DNA of 64,000 nucleotides, from positions 62,001 through 126,000 of the forward strand of contig NZ_WWSY01000006.1 of assembly GCF_009876115.1 (NCBI RefSeq). The letters are read 5' to 3'. The stretch's first letter is position 1. Every line of letters begins with the position of its first letter. The notes beneath the pieces were generated by a model. The model was not told where the DNA came from. It did not search any database and saw nothing but the letters and a program-made list of their open reading frames with translations. The position numbers and the translations under genes were made by a program. The stretch is from Collinsella aerofaciens (GTDB taxonomy: Bacteria > Actinomycetota > Coriobacteriia > Coriobacteriales > Coriobacteriaceae). Shown one piece after another: positions 26,301-35,070 of the stretch.

Positions 26301-27353
26301 TTACGCGACGGTGTAAACCCAGTTGTGCTTGTCCTCGACAGCACCAGACTGGATACCAGTCAGGGTCTCGCGAAGCTTCTTCATCACAGGGCCGATCTCG
26401 GTGTATCCAGCCGGGAAGGTCACGGTCTCGTCGGCGCCGTAAACCTTGTTGTCGATTTCGCCAACCGGAGAGATGACGGCAGCGGTGCCGCACAGGCCGC
26501 ACTCCACAAAGGTGCCGGCCTTGACCTCGGCCCACTCGACGGGGCGCTGGTCAACGGTCATGCCCAGGTCCTGAGCAACCTGAACGAGCGAACGACGGGT
26601 GATAGAGGGCAGGATGGAGTCGGTGTGCGACTGCGGAACGACGAGCGTGCCATCCTCTTTCACGAACAGGACGTTGGCGCCACCGGTCTCCTCGACATAG
26701 GTGCGGGACTCGGAGTCGAGATACAGGTTCTCGGCATAGCCCTCGCGATGGGCCTCCATCGTGGGCTTAAGGGACATGGCGTAGTTCAGGCCGGCCTTGA
26801 TGTTGCCGGTGCCGTGCGGTGCAGCACGGTCATACTCGGAAACGCGCAGCTTGACGGGCTTGAGGCCGCCCTTAAAGTACGGACCGACCGGGGTCACGAG
26901 AATGCGGAACGTGTACTCAGGAGCGGGAGCCACGCCGATCACGTCACCGGAGCCGATCATAAACGGACGCACGTACAGGGTCGCGCCGGAACCGAAGGGC
27001 GGAACCCAGGCGGCGTTGGCAGAAACGACCTGCTTGACGGCCTCAACGAACTTGTCCTTGGGAAACGGGGGCATCTCGAGGCGCTGGGCAGAGTTATACA
27101 TACGCTCAGCGTTCATGTCGGGACGGAAGCAGACGATGCTGCCGTCCTCGGCGGTGTAGGCCTTCAGGCCCTCAAAGACCTCCTGGCAGTAATGGAAGAT
27201 ACCGCCGCACTCGGAGACATGCAGGGTGTGGTCGGTGGTCAGGCCGCCCTCGTCCCACTCGCCATCCTTCCAATGAGCCTCGTAGCTGTAATCGGTCTTC
27301 ATGTAGCCAAAGCCGAGGCTACCCCAATCGATATCCTTCTTCTCGACAGTCAT
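26301..27353 (-). CDS. ilvE: Branched-chain amino-acid aminotransferase
   Basis: The 350-residue fold-type IV PLP enzyme matches BCAT: 'FGYMKTDYSYEAHW', 'CQEVFEGLKAY', 'YVRPFMIGSG', the catalytic Lys in 'GTGNIKAGLNYA', 'EETGGANVLFV' and 'SITRRSLVQ', as in the large (bacterial/eukaryotic type II) IlvE. It interconverts Leu/Ile/Val and their 2-keto acids with glutamate. ATG 27353 has AAGGAG six bases upstream. A long leader of ~170 bases precedes it (possible -10 TACAAT near 27507); I could not identify a T-box in it. No other ilv genes are adjacent. Confidence 0.93.
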   Translation of the reverse strand: MTVEKKDIDWGSLGFGYMKTDYSYEAHWKDGEWDEGGLTTDHTLHVSECGGIFHYCQEVFEGLKAYTAEDGSIVCFRPDMNAERMYNSAQRLEMPPFPKDKFVEAVKQVVSANAAWVPPFGSGATLYVRPFMIGSGDVIGVAPAPEYTFRILVTPVGPYFKGGLKPVKLRVSEYDRAAPHGTGNIKAGLNYAMSLKPTMEAHREGYAENLYLDSESRTYVEETGGANVLFVKEDGTLVVPQSHTDSILPSITRRSLVQVAQDLGMTVDQRPVEWAEVKAGTFVECGLCGTAAVISPVGEIDNKVYGADETVTFPAGYTEIGPVMKKLRETLTGIQSGAVEDKHNWVYTVA

Positions 27354-27579
27354 ATGTCGCTCCTTACATACACAGTTGCATACTCGCGAACCCGCACGCA
27401 AGGACCGAGGCCGACCGCGTCGCAACGTCGCACGCCCGGAGCGTAGAGCCGGACGGGACACGCGAGCAGCATCAAAGCCGATGGCACGTCGATTCGCATG
27501 CACGAGATTGTACTCCCCGCACGCGTCTGATAAAACGCTTTTCTTTAACTAAGTAAAGTATTTTCATTTGACCGAAGCA

Positions 27580-27612
27580 AAAAGGCCCGCCACCGTAAGC
27601 GGTGACGGGCCT
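27580..27612 (-). terminator. Intrinsic terminator of the DedA gene
   Basis: On the minus strand, GGCCCGTCACCG-CTTA-CGGTGGCGGGCC is followed by TTTTTGCTT. Confidence 0.93.
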
Positions 27613-27650
27613 CAACTGTACGGTCTGCGCGCTGGCTCGAGCTAGGCGTT

Positions 27651-28289
27651 CTATTTACCCAGCTTGGCCTTAACCAGACCGACCACGGTCGGGATGATCG
27701 ACACGGCAACGATGCCGATAATCAGCAGCTCAAAGTGCTCTTGCACAAAGGGAATGCCGCCAAAGAAGTAGCCCAGCAGCGTAAAGACCGTCGACCAGGT
27801 AATGCCGCCCAGCACGTTAAAGACGACAAAGTTGCGCCAGTGCATGCCGCCCATGCCAGCGATAAAGGGCACAAAGGTGCGGATAAACGGGAAGAAGCGA
27901 CCCAGGAAGATGGCCAGGTGACCCCACTTGTCCAAGAAGTCCTCGGACTTTTTGATGCGCTCGGGCGTCATGGCCTTGACCTTGCCCGAAGCGATGATCT
28001 TGCGGCCAAAGAAGTGACCGATCATAAAGTTGCACTGATCGCCCAAAATGGCAGCGGCCCATGCGGTGGCCAGAAGCGCCACGATGTTAAAGCCGCCGTT
28101 GTGGGCAAAGAAACCCGAGGCGAACAGCAGCGAATCACCGGGAAGGAACGGGAAGAACACCACGCCTGTCTCGATAAAGATGATCAGGAACACGCAGCCG
28201 TAGGCCATAAGCGGGCCGGCGGCGATCCAGCTGGCGATCGCGGTGCGCGGGTCCTTAAGCAGCTCGGCAATAAAATTGATGAAACCCAT
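27651..28289 (-). CDS. DedA-family membrane protein
   Basis: The 212-residue protein has the DedA/SNARE-associated pattern: 'GVVFFPFLPGDSLLFASGF' in the first re-entrant loop, 'GDQCNFMIGHFFGRK', 'GRFFPFIRTFVPFIAGMGGM' and 'WSTVFTLLGYFFGG', with about five hydrophobic segments. DedA proteins support membrane homeostasis, and some flip undecaprenyl phosphate or phospholipids. ATG 28289 follows GAGAGG; an upstream in-frame start 28 codons earlier lacks one. It is divergent from cysE. Confidence 0.92.
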   Translation of the reverse strand: MGFINFIAELLKDPRTAIASWIAAGPLMAYGCVFLIIFIETGVVFFPFLPGDSLLFASGFFAHNGGFNIVALLATAWAAAILGDQCNFMIGHFFGRKIIASGKVKAMTPERIKKSEDFLDKWGHLAIFLGRFFPFIRTFVPFIAGMGGMHWRNFVVFNVLGGITWSTVFTLLGYFFGGIPFVQEHFELLIIGIVAVSIIPTVVGLVKAKLGK

Positions 28290-28512
28290 GAAGTAAAACC
28301 TCTCAGTTGTGGGCGCGGATACGTCCAAGTTGACCAGTATACGGTTGCGGTGCCCCCTCGTGCGCAACCCCACAAAAGCATGACTCCATTACCAGCAAGT
28401 TTGCATAACTGACACTTGTAGCGCAAAGCCGCCAAGATTGTCCTTTTTAATCCCTAGCGAATCGCTATACTTTATTGAATCGCATTGCCATGGCGCTAAG
28501 GGAGGGCGGCCG

Positions 28513-29217
28513 GTGAGCTTTATCAATACCATTCGCGAGGACATCAAGACCGTCCAGGCGCAGGACCCCGCCGCGCAAAACGGTCTGGTCATCTTTCTTT
28601 CCTATCCTGGCCTGCACGCCAAGTGGAACCACGTGCCCGAGCACTGGCTGTGGGAGCACGGTCATCGCTCGCTCGCCCGCGTGCTCTCGCAAATCACCCG
28701 CCACATCACCGGCGTCGAGATTCACCCTGCCGCGCAGATTGGCAAGCACTTCTTTATCGACCACGCCATGGGCGTCGTCATCGGCGAGACCACCATTGTG
28801 GGCGACAACTGTGTGCTCTACCAGGGCGTCACGCTCGGCGGCACCGGCAACGAGACCGGCAAGCGTCACCCCACCCTGGGCAACAATGTCACGGTGGGCA
28901 CGGGCGCCAAGGTGCTCGGCAACATCTGCATCGGCAACAACGTCAAGATCGGCGGCAACTCGGTCGTCGTTAAGGACGTCCCCGACAACTGCACCGTCGT
29001 GGGCGTGCCGGGACGCATCATCAAGCGCAACGGCTGCCGTGTGTTCGAGGAGAGTTTCGACGCCAAGCAGCATCGCGAGTACATGCCCGATGACGCCGCC
29101 GAGCAGTCCGCCCTCAACCGCCAGGGCATCACCGAGAATGCCCGCCGCGTCAAGGAACTCGAGCGAGAGGTGGCCGAGCTCAAGGCCCTCGTCGCCAAGC
29201 TCGTGGACGAACGCTAG
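28513..29217 (+). CDS. cysE: Serine O-acetyltransferase
   Basis: The 234-residue protein has the SAT alpha-helical start and a left-handed beta-helix of hexapeptide repeats: '[19 protein letters not shown]', '[20 protein letters not shown]' then '[20 protein letters not shown]'; catalytic Asp/His lie in 'FIDHAMG' and 'KRHPTL'. It makes O-acetylserine for cysteine synthesis. GTG 28513 is preferred because GGGAGG lies 8 bases upstream; the upstream ATG 28438 has no site and would overlap the -10 (TATACT at 28466). The C-terminal ~40 residues form a charged coiled coil. No cysK is nearby. Confidence 0.92.
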   Translation: MSFINTIREDIKTVQAQDPAAQNGLVIFLSYPGLHAKWNHVPEHWLWEHGHRSLARVLSQITRHITGVEIHPAAQIGKHFFIDHAMGVVIGETTIVGDNCVLYQGVTLGGTGNETGKRHPTLGNNVTVGTGAKVLGNICIGNNVKIGGNSVVVKDVPDNCTVVGVPGRIIKRNGCRVFEESFDAKQHREYMPDDAAEQSALNRQGITENARRVKELEREVAELKALVAKLVDER

Positions 29218-29255
29218 GAACGCAAGCGGCACAAAACGACATCGGCATCAACGCA

Positions 29256-29290
29256 AAGGCGCGCCAGGGAATTCATCCCCGGCGCGCCTT
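29256..29290 (+). terminator. Intrinsic terminator of cysE
   Basis: AAGGCGCGCC and GGCGCGCCTT with inner AGGG/CCCC pairs form the stem; followed by ATTTGT. Confidence 0.85.
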
Positions 29291-29297
29291 ATTTGTG

Positions 29298-29328
29298 ATG
29301 TGGCAAAGAGACTGTCCCTTTGTCACAT
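29298..29328. repeat. Hairpin 'TGTGGCAAAG/CTTTGTCACA' (GGGACTGTCCC family), copy 2
   Basis: Near copy of 8793-8825, differing by a few bases in the left arm. It ends in the stop codon of the ABC exporter gene on the minus strand. Confidence 0.7.
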
Positions 29329-31328
29329 TATGCGAACTGGCTCAGATAGAGGTCGGCGTAGGCACCCTCGGCAGCCAGCAGCTCCTTATGCGTGCCCTGC
29401 TCGATAATGTTGCCGTGATCCATGACCAAGATCAGGTCGGCGTCCACGATCGTCGACAGGCGGTGCGCGATCACAAAGCTCGTGCGCCCGCGCATGAGCG
29501 CGTCCATGGCACGACCGATGGCAAGCTCGGTACGCGTATCCACGCTTGAGGTCGCCTCGTCCAGGATGAGAATCGCCGGGTTATTGAGCAGCACGCGTGC
29601 GATGGTCAGCAGCTGACGCTGGCCCTGGCTGATGCTTTCGGCATCGTTGGCCACGCGCGTGTCATAGCCCTGCGGCATGGTGCGCACAAAGAAGTCGACC
29701 TGCGCGGCGCGCGCAGCCGCCACGATCTCCTCACGCGTCGCCTCGGGACAGCCGTAGGCGATGTTTTCGGCAATCGTGCCATCGAACAGCCAGGCGTCCT
29801 GCAGCACCATGCCAAACTGCTGCCGTAGCTCGCCGCGGTCCATGCGGCTCGTATCCACGCCGTCGAGCGTAATACGCCCGCCGTCAATCTCGTAGAAGCG
29901 CATGAGCAGGTTGATGAGCGTCGTCTTGCCCGCGCCCGTGGTTCCCACCACGGCAATCTTCTGGCCCGGCTCGGCGGTAAACGACACGTCGTGCATAAGC
30001 GGCTTGTCGGGCGAATAACCAAAGCGCACGTGCTCAAAGGAGACGCGACCCTCAACGCGACCCGGCAGCTTGGCGGCCTCGTCCGGCAGCGGATCGGCCT
30101 CCATCTCGGGCTCATCGAGCAGGTCGAACACGCGCTCCGCACTCGCCAACGCGCTCTGCAGCGAGTTGAAGGTAAACGACAGCTGCGTCATGGGTTCGGA
30201 CGCCTCGTAGATAAACTGGAAGAACGCCTGGAACACGCCGACGGTCATGTGACCGGCAACCAGCATGCTGCAGCCCACCAGCGCGATCACGATCTGCGCC
30301 AAACGGCCGATAAAGCGCACCGCAGGGCCGACGGCATTGATCATAAAGTCGGCCTTGGCACTCACGCGTGCCAGCTCGCCCGAGGCCTGGTGCACCTCGG
30401 CAGAACTTTGGCGTTCGCGGTTAAACGCGCGGATCACCAGACGGCCCGAATAGCCTTCCTCGACCGCACTCGTAATCTTGGACACCCACTCCTGGCGCTC
30501 GCCCGTCACATCGTGTGTGCGGCGCGAGACGACCTTCGTCACCAGCAGCGACAGTGCCGTAAAGAACAGAAAGACGAGCGTAAGCTGCACGCTGAACACG
30601 AACATCACGCTCACAGCACCAACAACCGTGCCGATCGACACGAGCAGCTGCAGCAATCCGCGCTGCATGCTCTCGGACATCTTGTCCAGGTCGTTGGTCG
30701 CGCGGCTGACGACCTCGCCGGGACGATGCGCGTCAAAATAGGCGAGCGGCAGACGGTTGAGCTTTTGCGCGATGCGGTTGCGCAGGCGCAGATTGAGACG
30801 CTCAGCGACGCTCGACATCAAAAAGCTCTGGAGCGCATAGAACGAGGCAGCGGCAGTCCAGATCATAAAGTAGACGAAAATGGTCTTGCCGCAGTTCTCC
30901 CAGGTGATGCTGAAAGTGGTGTCGTTGGCAAACGCCACCTGAATGTGGCCCCACAGCTCATCGATCACGCGGGCGCTATATGCCGGCGCGGCGGTGTTAA
31001 AGATGACATAGAACACAATGCTCGCGAACACGATATAGAAGCGCCAATGGTCGCCGGCAGCCTCACTCCACAGGCGGCGCACCGTCGCCCAGGTATCCCG
31101 AGGCGTCTCGTCCTCGTCTTCGTCGTCCACGTCGCGCATACGCTCTGCCTCGGCGCGGGCGCGCTCGTCCTCGGCACGTTCGTTTTCCTCGTAGAGCGCT
31201 TGGCGGCGAGCCTCGCGCTCCGCCGCCTTGGCGGCTTCGTCCAGGTCGGGCGCGACGCCCGTCTCCTCGACTGTCTCTACAACCGCAGCGCCATCGACGA
31301 TGCCCTGCTTCTTGAGCTCCTCGGTCAT
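29328..31328 (-). CDS. MarR-linked heterodimeric ABC exporter, canonical NBD subunit
   Basis: The 666-residue half-transporter has an acidic, Glu/Arg-rich N-terminal extension (~1-70; predicted coiled coil), a six-helix membrane domain (~85-375) and an NBD (~420-660). Walker A 'GTTGAGKTT', signature 'SISQGQRQ', Walker B 'ILILDEATSSVD' with Glu, and H-loop 'VIAHRLSTI' are intact. ATG 31328 follows the upstream stop by one base, with GGAGGTGA (overlapping that stop) as ribosome site. It is the last gene of marR-ABC-ABC and probably exports a toxic compound sensed by the MarR protein. Confidence 0.9.
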   Translation of the reverse strand: MTEELKKQGIVDGAAVVETVEETGVAPDLDEAAKAAEREARRQALYEENERAEDERARAEAERMRDVDDEDEDETPRDTWATVRRLWSEAAGDHWRFYIVFASIVFYVIFNTAAPAYSARVIDELWGHIQVAFANDTTFSITWENCGKTIFVYFMIWTAAASFYALQSFLMSSVAERLNLRLRNRIAQKLNRLPLAYFDAHRPGEVVSRATNDLDKMSESMQRGLLQLLVSIGTVVGAVSVMFVFSVQLTLVFLFFTALSLLVTKVVSRRTHDVTGERQEWVSKITSAVEEGYSGRLVIRAFNRERQSSAEVHQASGELARVSAKADFMINAVGPAVRFIGRLAQIVIALVGCSMLVAGHMTVGVFQAFFQFIYEASEPMTQLSFTFNSLQSALASAERVFDLLDEPEMEADPLPDEAAKLPGRVEGRVSFEHVRFGYSPDKPLMHDVSFTAEPGQKIAVVGTTGAGKTTLINLLMRFYEIDGGRITLDGVDTSRMDRGELRQQFGMVLQDAWLFDGTIAENIAYGCPEATREEIVAAARAAQVDFFVRTMPQGYDTRVANDAESISQGQRQLLTIARVLLNNPAILILDEATSSVDTRTELAIGRAMDALMRGRTSFVIAHRLSTIVDADLILVMDHGNIIEQGTHKELLAAEGAYADLYLSQFA

Positions 31329-31329
31329 G

Positions 31330-33066
31330 CTACTCACCTCCCTTCATCTGCGATTCCGCGATTGCGCGGTACACCTCGCAGGTTTCCATGAGCTCGTCGT
31401 GCGTGCCTAGGCCCACGATCTCGCCGTCTTTGAGCACCACGATCTGATCGGCATGCAAAATAGTCGAGATGCGCTGGGCGATGATGAGCACCGCGGCATC
31501 GCACGTCTCGTCCTGCAGCGCATGGCGCAGTGCCGCATCGGTCTTAAAGTCCAGGGCCGAAAAACTGTCGTCGAAGATATATAGATCGGCATGCTTCATG
31601 AGTGCGCGGGCAATCGCCAGGCGCTGGCGCTGACCCCCCGAGAAGTTCGTGCCGCCCTGGGCCACCGGCGTATCGAGCCCCTGGGGCTGGTCGAGCACAA
31701 AGGTGCTCTGGGCAACCTCCAGCGCATGGAGCATGTCAGCCTCAGTCGCGTCTTCGTTGCCAAAGCGCAGGTTGCTCGCCACCGTACCCGAGAACAGCCA
31801 TGCCTTCTGCGGCACATAGGCGATACGCCCGCGGATGTCGTCTTGCGAAAGGTCGCGCAGATCGATGCCATTCAGGCGAATGGCGCCCTTCGTGGCATCG
31901 TGGAAGCGAAGCAAGAGCTTGGCCACCGTCGACTTGCCCGAACCCGTCGAGCCTACAATCGCCGTGGTCTGGCTACGGCGACAGGCAAAGCTCAGGTCGC
32001 ACAGGGTATCCTCGTCGGCATCGTCAAAACGGAACGACATGTGGTCGAACACGGCCACCGCGTCGGCACCGTCAACAGACTCCGCCGCGCACGTGTCCAG
32101 CGTGCGCTTGCCGTCCACGATGCTCGGCTCAATCTCCAACACCTGCTGCGCACGGTTCAGGCATGCGGCGGCGCGTGGGAGCGTCAGAATCACCATCTGC
32201 GCCGTCATCACAAAGAACAGGATCAGGATCGCGTACTCCAGCACGGCCGAGATGCTACCGATTTGCATGGCGTGGACGCCCACGCGGTTGCCGCCCACCC
32301 ACAGCACCGCCACCTCGGCGATATTCATCAAAAAGAAGCTGGAGCTGTCGAGACCCACAAACAGGTGGTTGACCTTGATGGCATTGGCCGCGTAATCGCT
32401 AAACACCTCGTCCAGGCGCTGCTCCTCGTGGCGCTCCTTGTTAAATGCGCGGATGACGCGCACGCCCACGATGTTCTCGCGCAGCACCACGTTCATGCGG
32501 TCGATAAAGCTCTGCAGGCGCATAAAGATCGGCGCGGCGTTGGCAACGGTAAAGACCGCCGCCACCAGCACGATCGCAACCACCACGCCCAGCAGCGTAC
32601 CCATGGCGGGATCGATGAACCAAGCAAAAATGATGCCTGCCACGGCCAAGAACGGCACCGGCAGCACCAGCTGAATCGTCTGAAGGACAGCTTGCTGAAT
32701 CACGTTGATGTCGTTGAGCGAGCGCGTGATCATCGAACCCGTGCCAAAGCGCTCAAAGTCGCTGGCGGACAGCTCGAGCGACTTGTCGTACACGGCATTG
32801 CGGATATCGCAGGCCACGTTGGCGGCCAGGCGCGCCGAAAGATAGCAGCCCAGCACCGTGCCGCCGCTGGCCATGCCGGTCGCGATAAGCATGTACAGGC
32901 CGTTGCGTAATATATAGTCGACATCACCCGTGGTAATACCGGTGTTGACCATGTTCGCCAGCATCGTGGGAACCAACAGCGTACCGACGTTATCTATCAG
33001 CACCGCAAACAGCGTCACCGCAATCAGACCGCGGTACGGCCTCATAAACCTCATTAAGAGTCGCAT
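31330..33066 (-). CDS. MarR-linked heterodimeric ABC exporter, degenerate NBD subunit
   Basis: The 578-residue half-transporter has six membrane helices (~12-300) and an NBD (~335-570). Walker A 'GSTGSGKST' and 'NFSGGQRQR' are normal; Walker B 'LYIFDDSFSALD' has Asp for the catalytic Glu and the H-loop is 'IIAQRISTI' with Gln. This is the non-hydrolytic partner expected in a heterodimer. The start overlaps the end of the marR gene by 13 bases, with GAGGGGG upstream, so the genes form one operon. Confidence 0.9.
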   Translation of the reverse strand: MRLLMRFMRPYRGLIAVTLFAVLIDNVGTLLVPTMLANMVNTGITTGDVDYILRNGLYMLIATGMASGGTVLGCYLSARLAANVACDIRNAVYDKSLELSASDFERFGTGSMITRSLNDINVIQQAVLQTIQLVLPVPFLAVAGIIFAWFIDPAMGTLLGVVVAIVLVAAVFTVANAAPIFMRLQSFIDRMNVVLRENIVGVRVIRAFNKERHEEQRLDEVFSDYAANAIKVNHLFVGLDSSSFFLMNIAEVAVLWVGGNRVGVHAMQIGSISAVLEYAILILFFVMTAQMVILTLPRAAACLNRAQQVLEIEPSIVDGKRTLDTCAAESVDGADAVAVFDHMSFRFDDADEDTLCDLSFACRRSQTTAIVGSTGSGKSTVAKLLLRFHDATKGAIRLNGIDLRDLSQDDIRGRIAYVPQKAWLFSGTVASNLRFGNEDATEADMLHALEVAQSTFVLDQPQGLDTPVAQGGTNFSGGQRQRLAIARALMKHADLYIFDDSFSALDFKTDAALRHALQDETCDAAVLIIAQRISTILHADQIVVLKDGEIVGLGTHDELMETCEVYRAIAESQMKGGE

Positions 33067-33554
33067 GCGTCCCCCTCGCCCTTATCGTCAGTCTCGTTCT
33101 CGGCGGCCACTTGCCGTTTAAATGCCTCGCACTCTTCGTTAAGAACATGGGAGAACTTACCGACCAAGCGCATGATCTCGCACTGTTCCCACGGCTCGAG
33201 CGCCTCGAATGCCTGTTGCTCGGCTTTTTGCGCCGGCAACGCGTAGCGCTTGGCAAACCGCACGCCTTCTTCGGTCAGTCGTACAACCTTGTTTTTACGA
33301 CTGCCCTCGGCAAACTCCAACGTCGCAAGCCCTCGCGCCCTAAGCGTTTTAATCGCCGAATTGATGGTCTGTTTGCTGTAGAACCATTCACTCGTCAGCC
33401 GACTCACGGCAACGCTTCCGCCCGCTGCACTCGTGTCGACGAGCATCCAGTAGGCGCAGTCCGAAAGGCCGCAGGCGCGCGAGAACTCCGAATAGATATG
33501 GTCGAGTCCATTGAGCAACCGATCGAAGTCGACCAGCGTAACCGCACTATTCAT
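33054..33554 (-). CDS. MarR-family transcriptional regulator of the ABC exporter operon
   Basis: The 166-residue protein has a winged helix: 'VSRLTSEWFYSKQTINSAIKTLRARGLATLEF' (recognition helix around SKQTINSAI) and wing 'GSRKNKVVRLTEEG', flanked by dimerisation helices. The MarR family usually represses an adjacent efflux operon and is released by a ligand. Here it is the first gene of the operon, and two dyads overlap its predicted promoter (see 33569-33630), which suggests autorepression. The C-terminus is acidic. Confidence 0.88.
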   Translation of the reverse strand: MNSAVTLVDFDRLLNGLDHIYSEFSRACGLSDCAYWMLVDTSAAGGSVAVSRLTSEWFYSKQTINSAIKTLRARGLATLEFAEGSRKNKVVRLTEEGVRFAKRYALPAQKAEQQAFEALEPWEQCEIMRLVGKFSHVLNEECEAFKRQVAAENETDDKGEGDACDS

Positions 33555-33568
33555 CTATCCCACCATTC

Positions 33569-33630
33569 AATTGTCCGATTTTTGACCAATTATGTGTCTC
33601 TAGATTAGTCCGAGTTTTGACTATCGTCAA
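33569..33630 (-). promoter_or_regulatory. Promoter and twin MarR-type operators of the efflux operon
   Basis: On the minus strand, TTGACG (33625-33630), a 17-base spacer and TAATCT (33602-33607) make a good promoter. Dyad TAGTC-N8-GACTA (33606-33623) fills the spacer and touches the -10. A second dyad built on the same words, AATTGGTC-N8-GACAATT, is at 33569-33591. Both share the core GTCAAAAnTCGGAC. Confidence 0.65.
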
Positions 33631-33678
33631 CAGGCTCTCCGCAAATGCGTGCATTTTTATGGCCTATCGGCAGAAAAA

Positions 33679-33711
33679 GACCGCCGGCGCGGGGGCGGCG
33701 CCAGCGGTCAC
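33679..33711 (-). terminator. Intrinsic terminator of the 96-residue ORF
   Basis: Minus strand: GACCGCTGGCGCC-GCCCCC-GCGCCGGCGGTC, followed by TTTTTC. One bulge in the stem. Confidence 0.8.
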
Positions 33712-33735
33712 GTGAAAATCGGGTTTTATTGCCTG

Positions 33736-34026
33736 TTAAGCGGCGACGGCCTCATAGACCGTAGCGCCCGAGAAGCTGTCATGCAGGCTCTTGCCGGCAA
33801 TCCACGGCAGCTCGACGACCTCGCAGACCGTGTTGACCAACTCAGAACAGTCAGTAAAGTGGCCCTTGTCGTTGAGGGCCTCGCAATCCTGAACACGCCA
33901 ATAGCCATCGGTGTGCGTGATGTAGTACTCGTGATCGTTGATCGACACGAAAGCGCGCGTCTTGGAACGCAGCAGCTTCAGAAATCCTTCGAAATCGGTC
34001 TCGACGACATCTCCAGCCTGGAACAT
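33736..34026 (-). CDS. Hypothetical small protein (96 aa)
   Basis: The product is soluble and mixed alpha/beta, starting 'MFQAGDVVETDFEGFLKLLR' and containing 'FVSINDHEYYITHTDGYWRVQDCEALN'. It has three Cys residues but no CxxC motif. AGGAGG seven bases before the ATG and a good terminator after the stop support expression. I do not recognise the family. It is divergent from a nitroreductase gene at 34321. Confidence 0.7.
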   Translation of the reverse strand: MFQAGDVVETDFEGFLKLLRSKTRAFVSINDHEYYITHTDGYWRVQDCEALNDKGHFTDCSELVNTVCEVVELPWIAGKSLHDSFSGATVYEAVAA

Positions 34027-34320
34027 GATGTTACCTCCTGGCCCGGCGCCACCACGGCGCATTGATAAACGTTGGTACTCCTTTAGTAAAACCCTTATCA
34101 GAGGTTATGCGTTCGTCATTTAGGCAAGTGGTAAAAAACCGCAGGGTAGACGGGATAAAACGTTTAACCATCCCATTTGTTTGTCACATTCTGAAGGTAC
34201 TTTTATGCAAACCTACTTTCCCAATTGGAATCTATCCTTTTGGCCGGGCAATTGACCGTCTATCGTTTGAGCCCGACGGGTATGAACGGGGCATCTGCAA
34301 CGCCACCGCAAGGAGACACC

Positions 34321-34842
34321 ATGGAGACTATCGAAGCACTCATTCACCGCCGCAGCTGCCGCAACTACAGCGATCGTCCCGTCGAGGCCGAAAAGCTTGC
34401 ACGTATTATCGAAGCCGGCCAATATGCACCGAGCGGCATGGGCCGCCAGCCGGTGACGTTTGTCGCCGTCACCGACCCCGCGACCGTCGAGCGTCTCTCG
34501 CAGCTCAACGCGCAAGTCATGGGCAGCAACAGCGACCCCTTCTATGGCGCCAAGACCGTTGTGGTGGTGCTGGTTGACCGCAGCGTGCCCACACATCTGG
34601 AAGACGGCTCGCTCGCCATGGGCAACCTGCTCAACGCTGCCTATGCGCTGGGCGTTGATTCGTGCTGGATTCATCGCGCCCACGAGGTTTTCGATTCGCC
34701 CGAGGGCCTGGAGCTACTGGCCAGTTGGGGTCTACCCGCCGACGGCAGCCTGCGCGGTGTCGGTCACTGCATTCTGGGCTATGCCGAGGACACGCTGCCC
34801 GAGCCCAAACCCCGCCGCGACAACGTGGTCTACGTAAGGTAA
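34321..34842 (+). CDS. Nitroreductase-family flavoprotein (short form)
   Basis: The 173-residue protein carries 'ALIHRRSCRNYSDRPVE' (FMN-binding RRS), 'AGQYAPSGMGRQPVTFVAV', 'MGNLLNAAYALGVDSCWIHR' and 'CILGYAED', the usual nitroreductase motif order for short enzymes. It probably uses FMN and NAD(P)H on a small oxidised substrate. AAGGAG lies six bases before ATG 34321; longer readings upstream lack such a site. It is divergent from the 96-residue ORF. Confidence 0.88.
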   Translation: METIEALIHRRSCRNYSDRPVEAEKLARIIEAGQYAPSGMGRQPVTFVAVTDPATVERLSQLNAQVMGSNSDPFYGAKTVVVVLVDRSVPTHLEDGSLAMGNLLNAAYALGVDSCWIHRAHEVFDSPEGLELLASWGLPADGSLRGVGHCILGYAEDTLPEPKPRRDNVVYVR

Positions 34843-34921
34843 TTAGTTCCGCCATTCTACCGAACGGCGGGCTCGTTGACGCTGCGCGGGCCGCATTCAC
34901 GCCAATCTGACGTTCAATTTC

Positions 34922-34953
34922 GAGGGCGCGACCAGAAGGTCAGCGCCCTCTCA
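34922..34953. terminator. Hairpin after the nitroreductase gene
   Basis: GAGGGCGC and GCGCCCTC around a 13-base loop, followed by TCATTT; about 80 bases beyond the stop. Confidence 0.5.
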
Positions 34954-35023
34954 TTTCACGTCACCTTGGCGCAAATGCGGCTCGCTCGCTTTTGGCGACT
35001 GACATCGAATGAGCCACTGTCTT

Positions 35024-35060
35024 GGGCAGCTAAAAAAGCCCCGTCCCAAATTAGCTGCCC
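35024..35060 (-). terminator. Inverted repeat after the basic membrane protein gene
   Basis: GGGCAGCTAA (35024-35033) and TTAGCTGCCC (35051-35060) are perfect complements; on the minus strand a TTTTTT run lies inside the second half, just beyond the gene stop at 35071. Confidence 0.55.
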
Positions 35061-35070
35061 CACTCGCAAC

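Noticed and set aside
25738..26344. Possible proteins between lemA and ilvE on either strand
   Set aside because: No start with a ribosome site, and the frames cross a terminator or the large palindrome.
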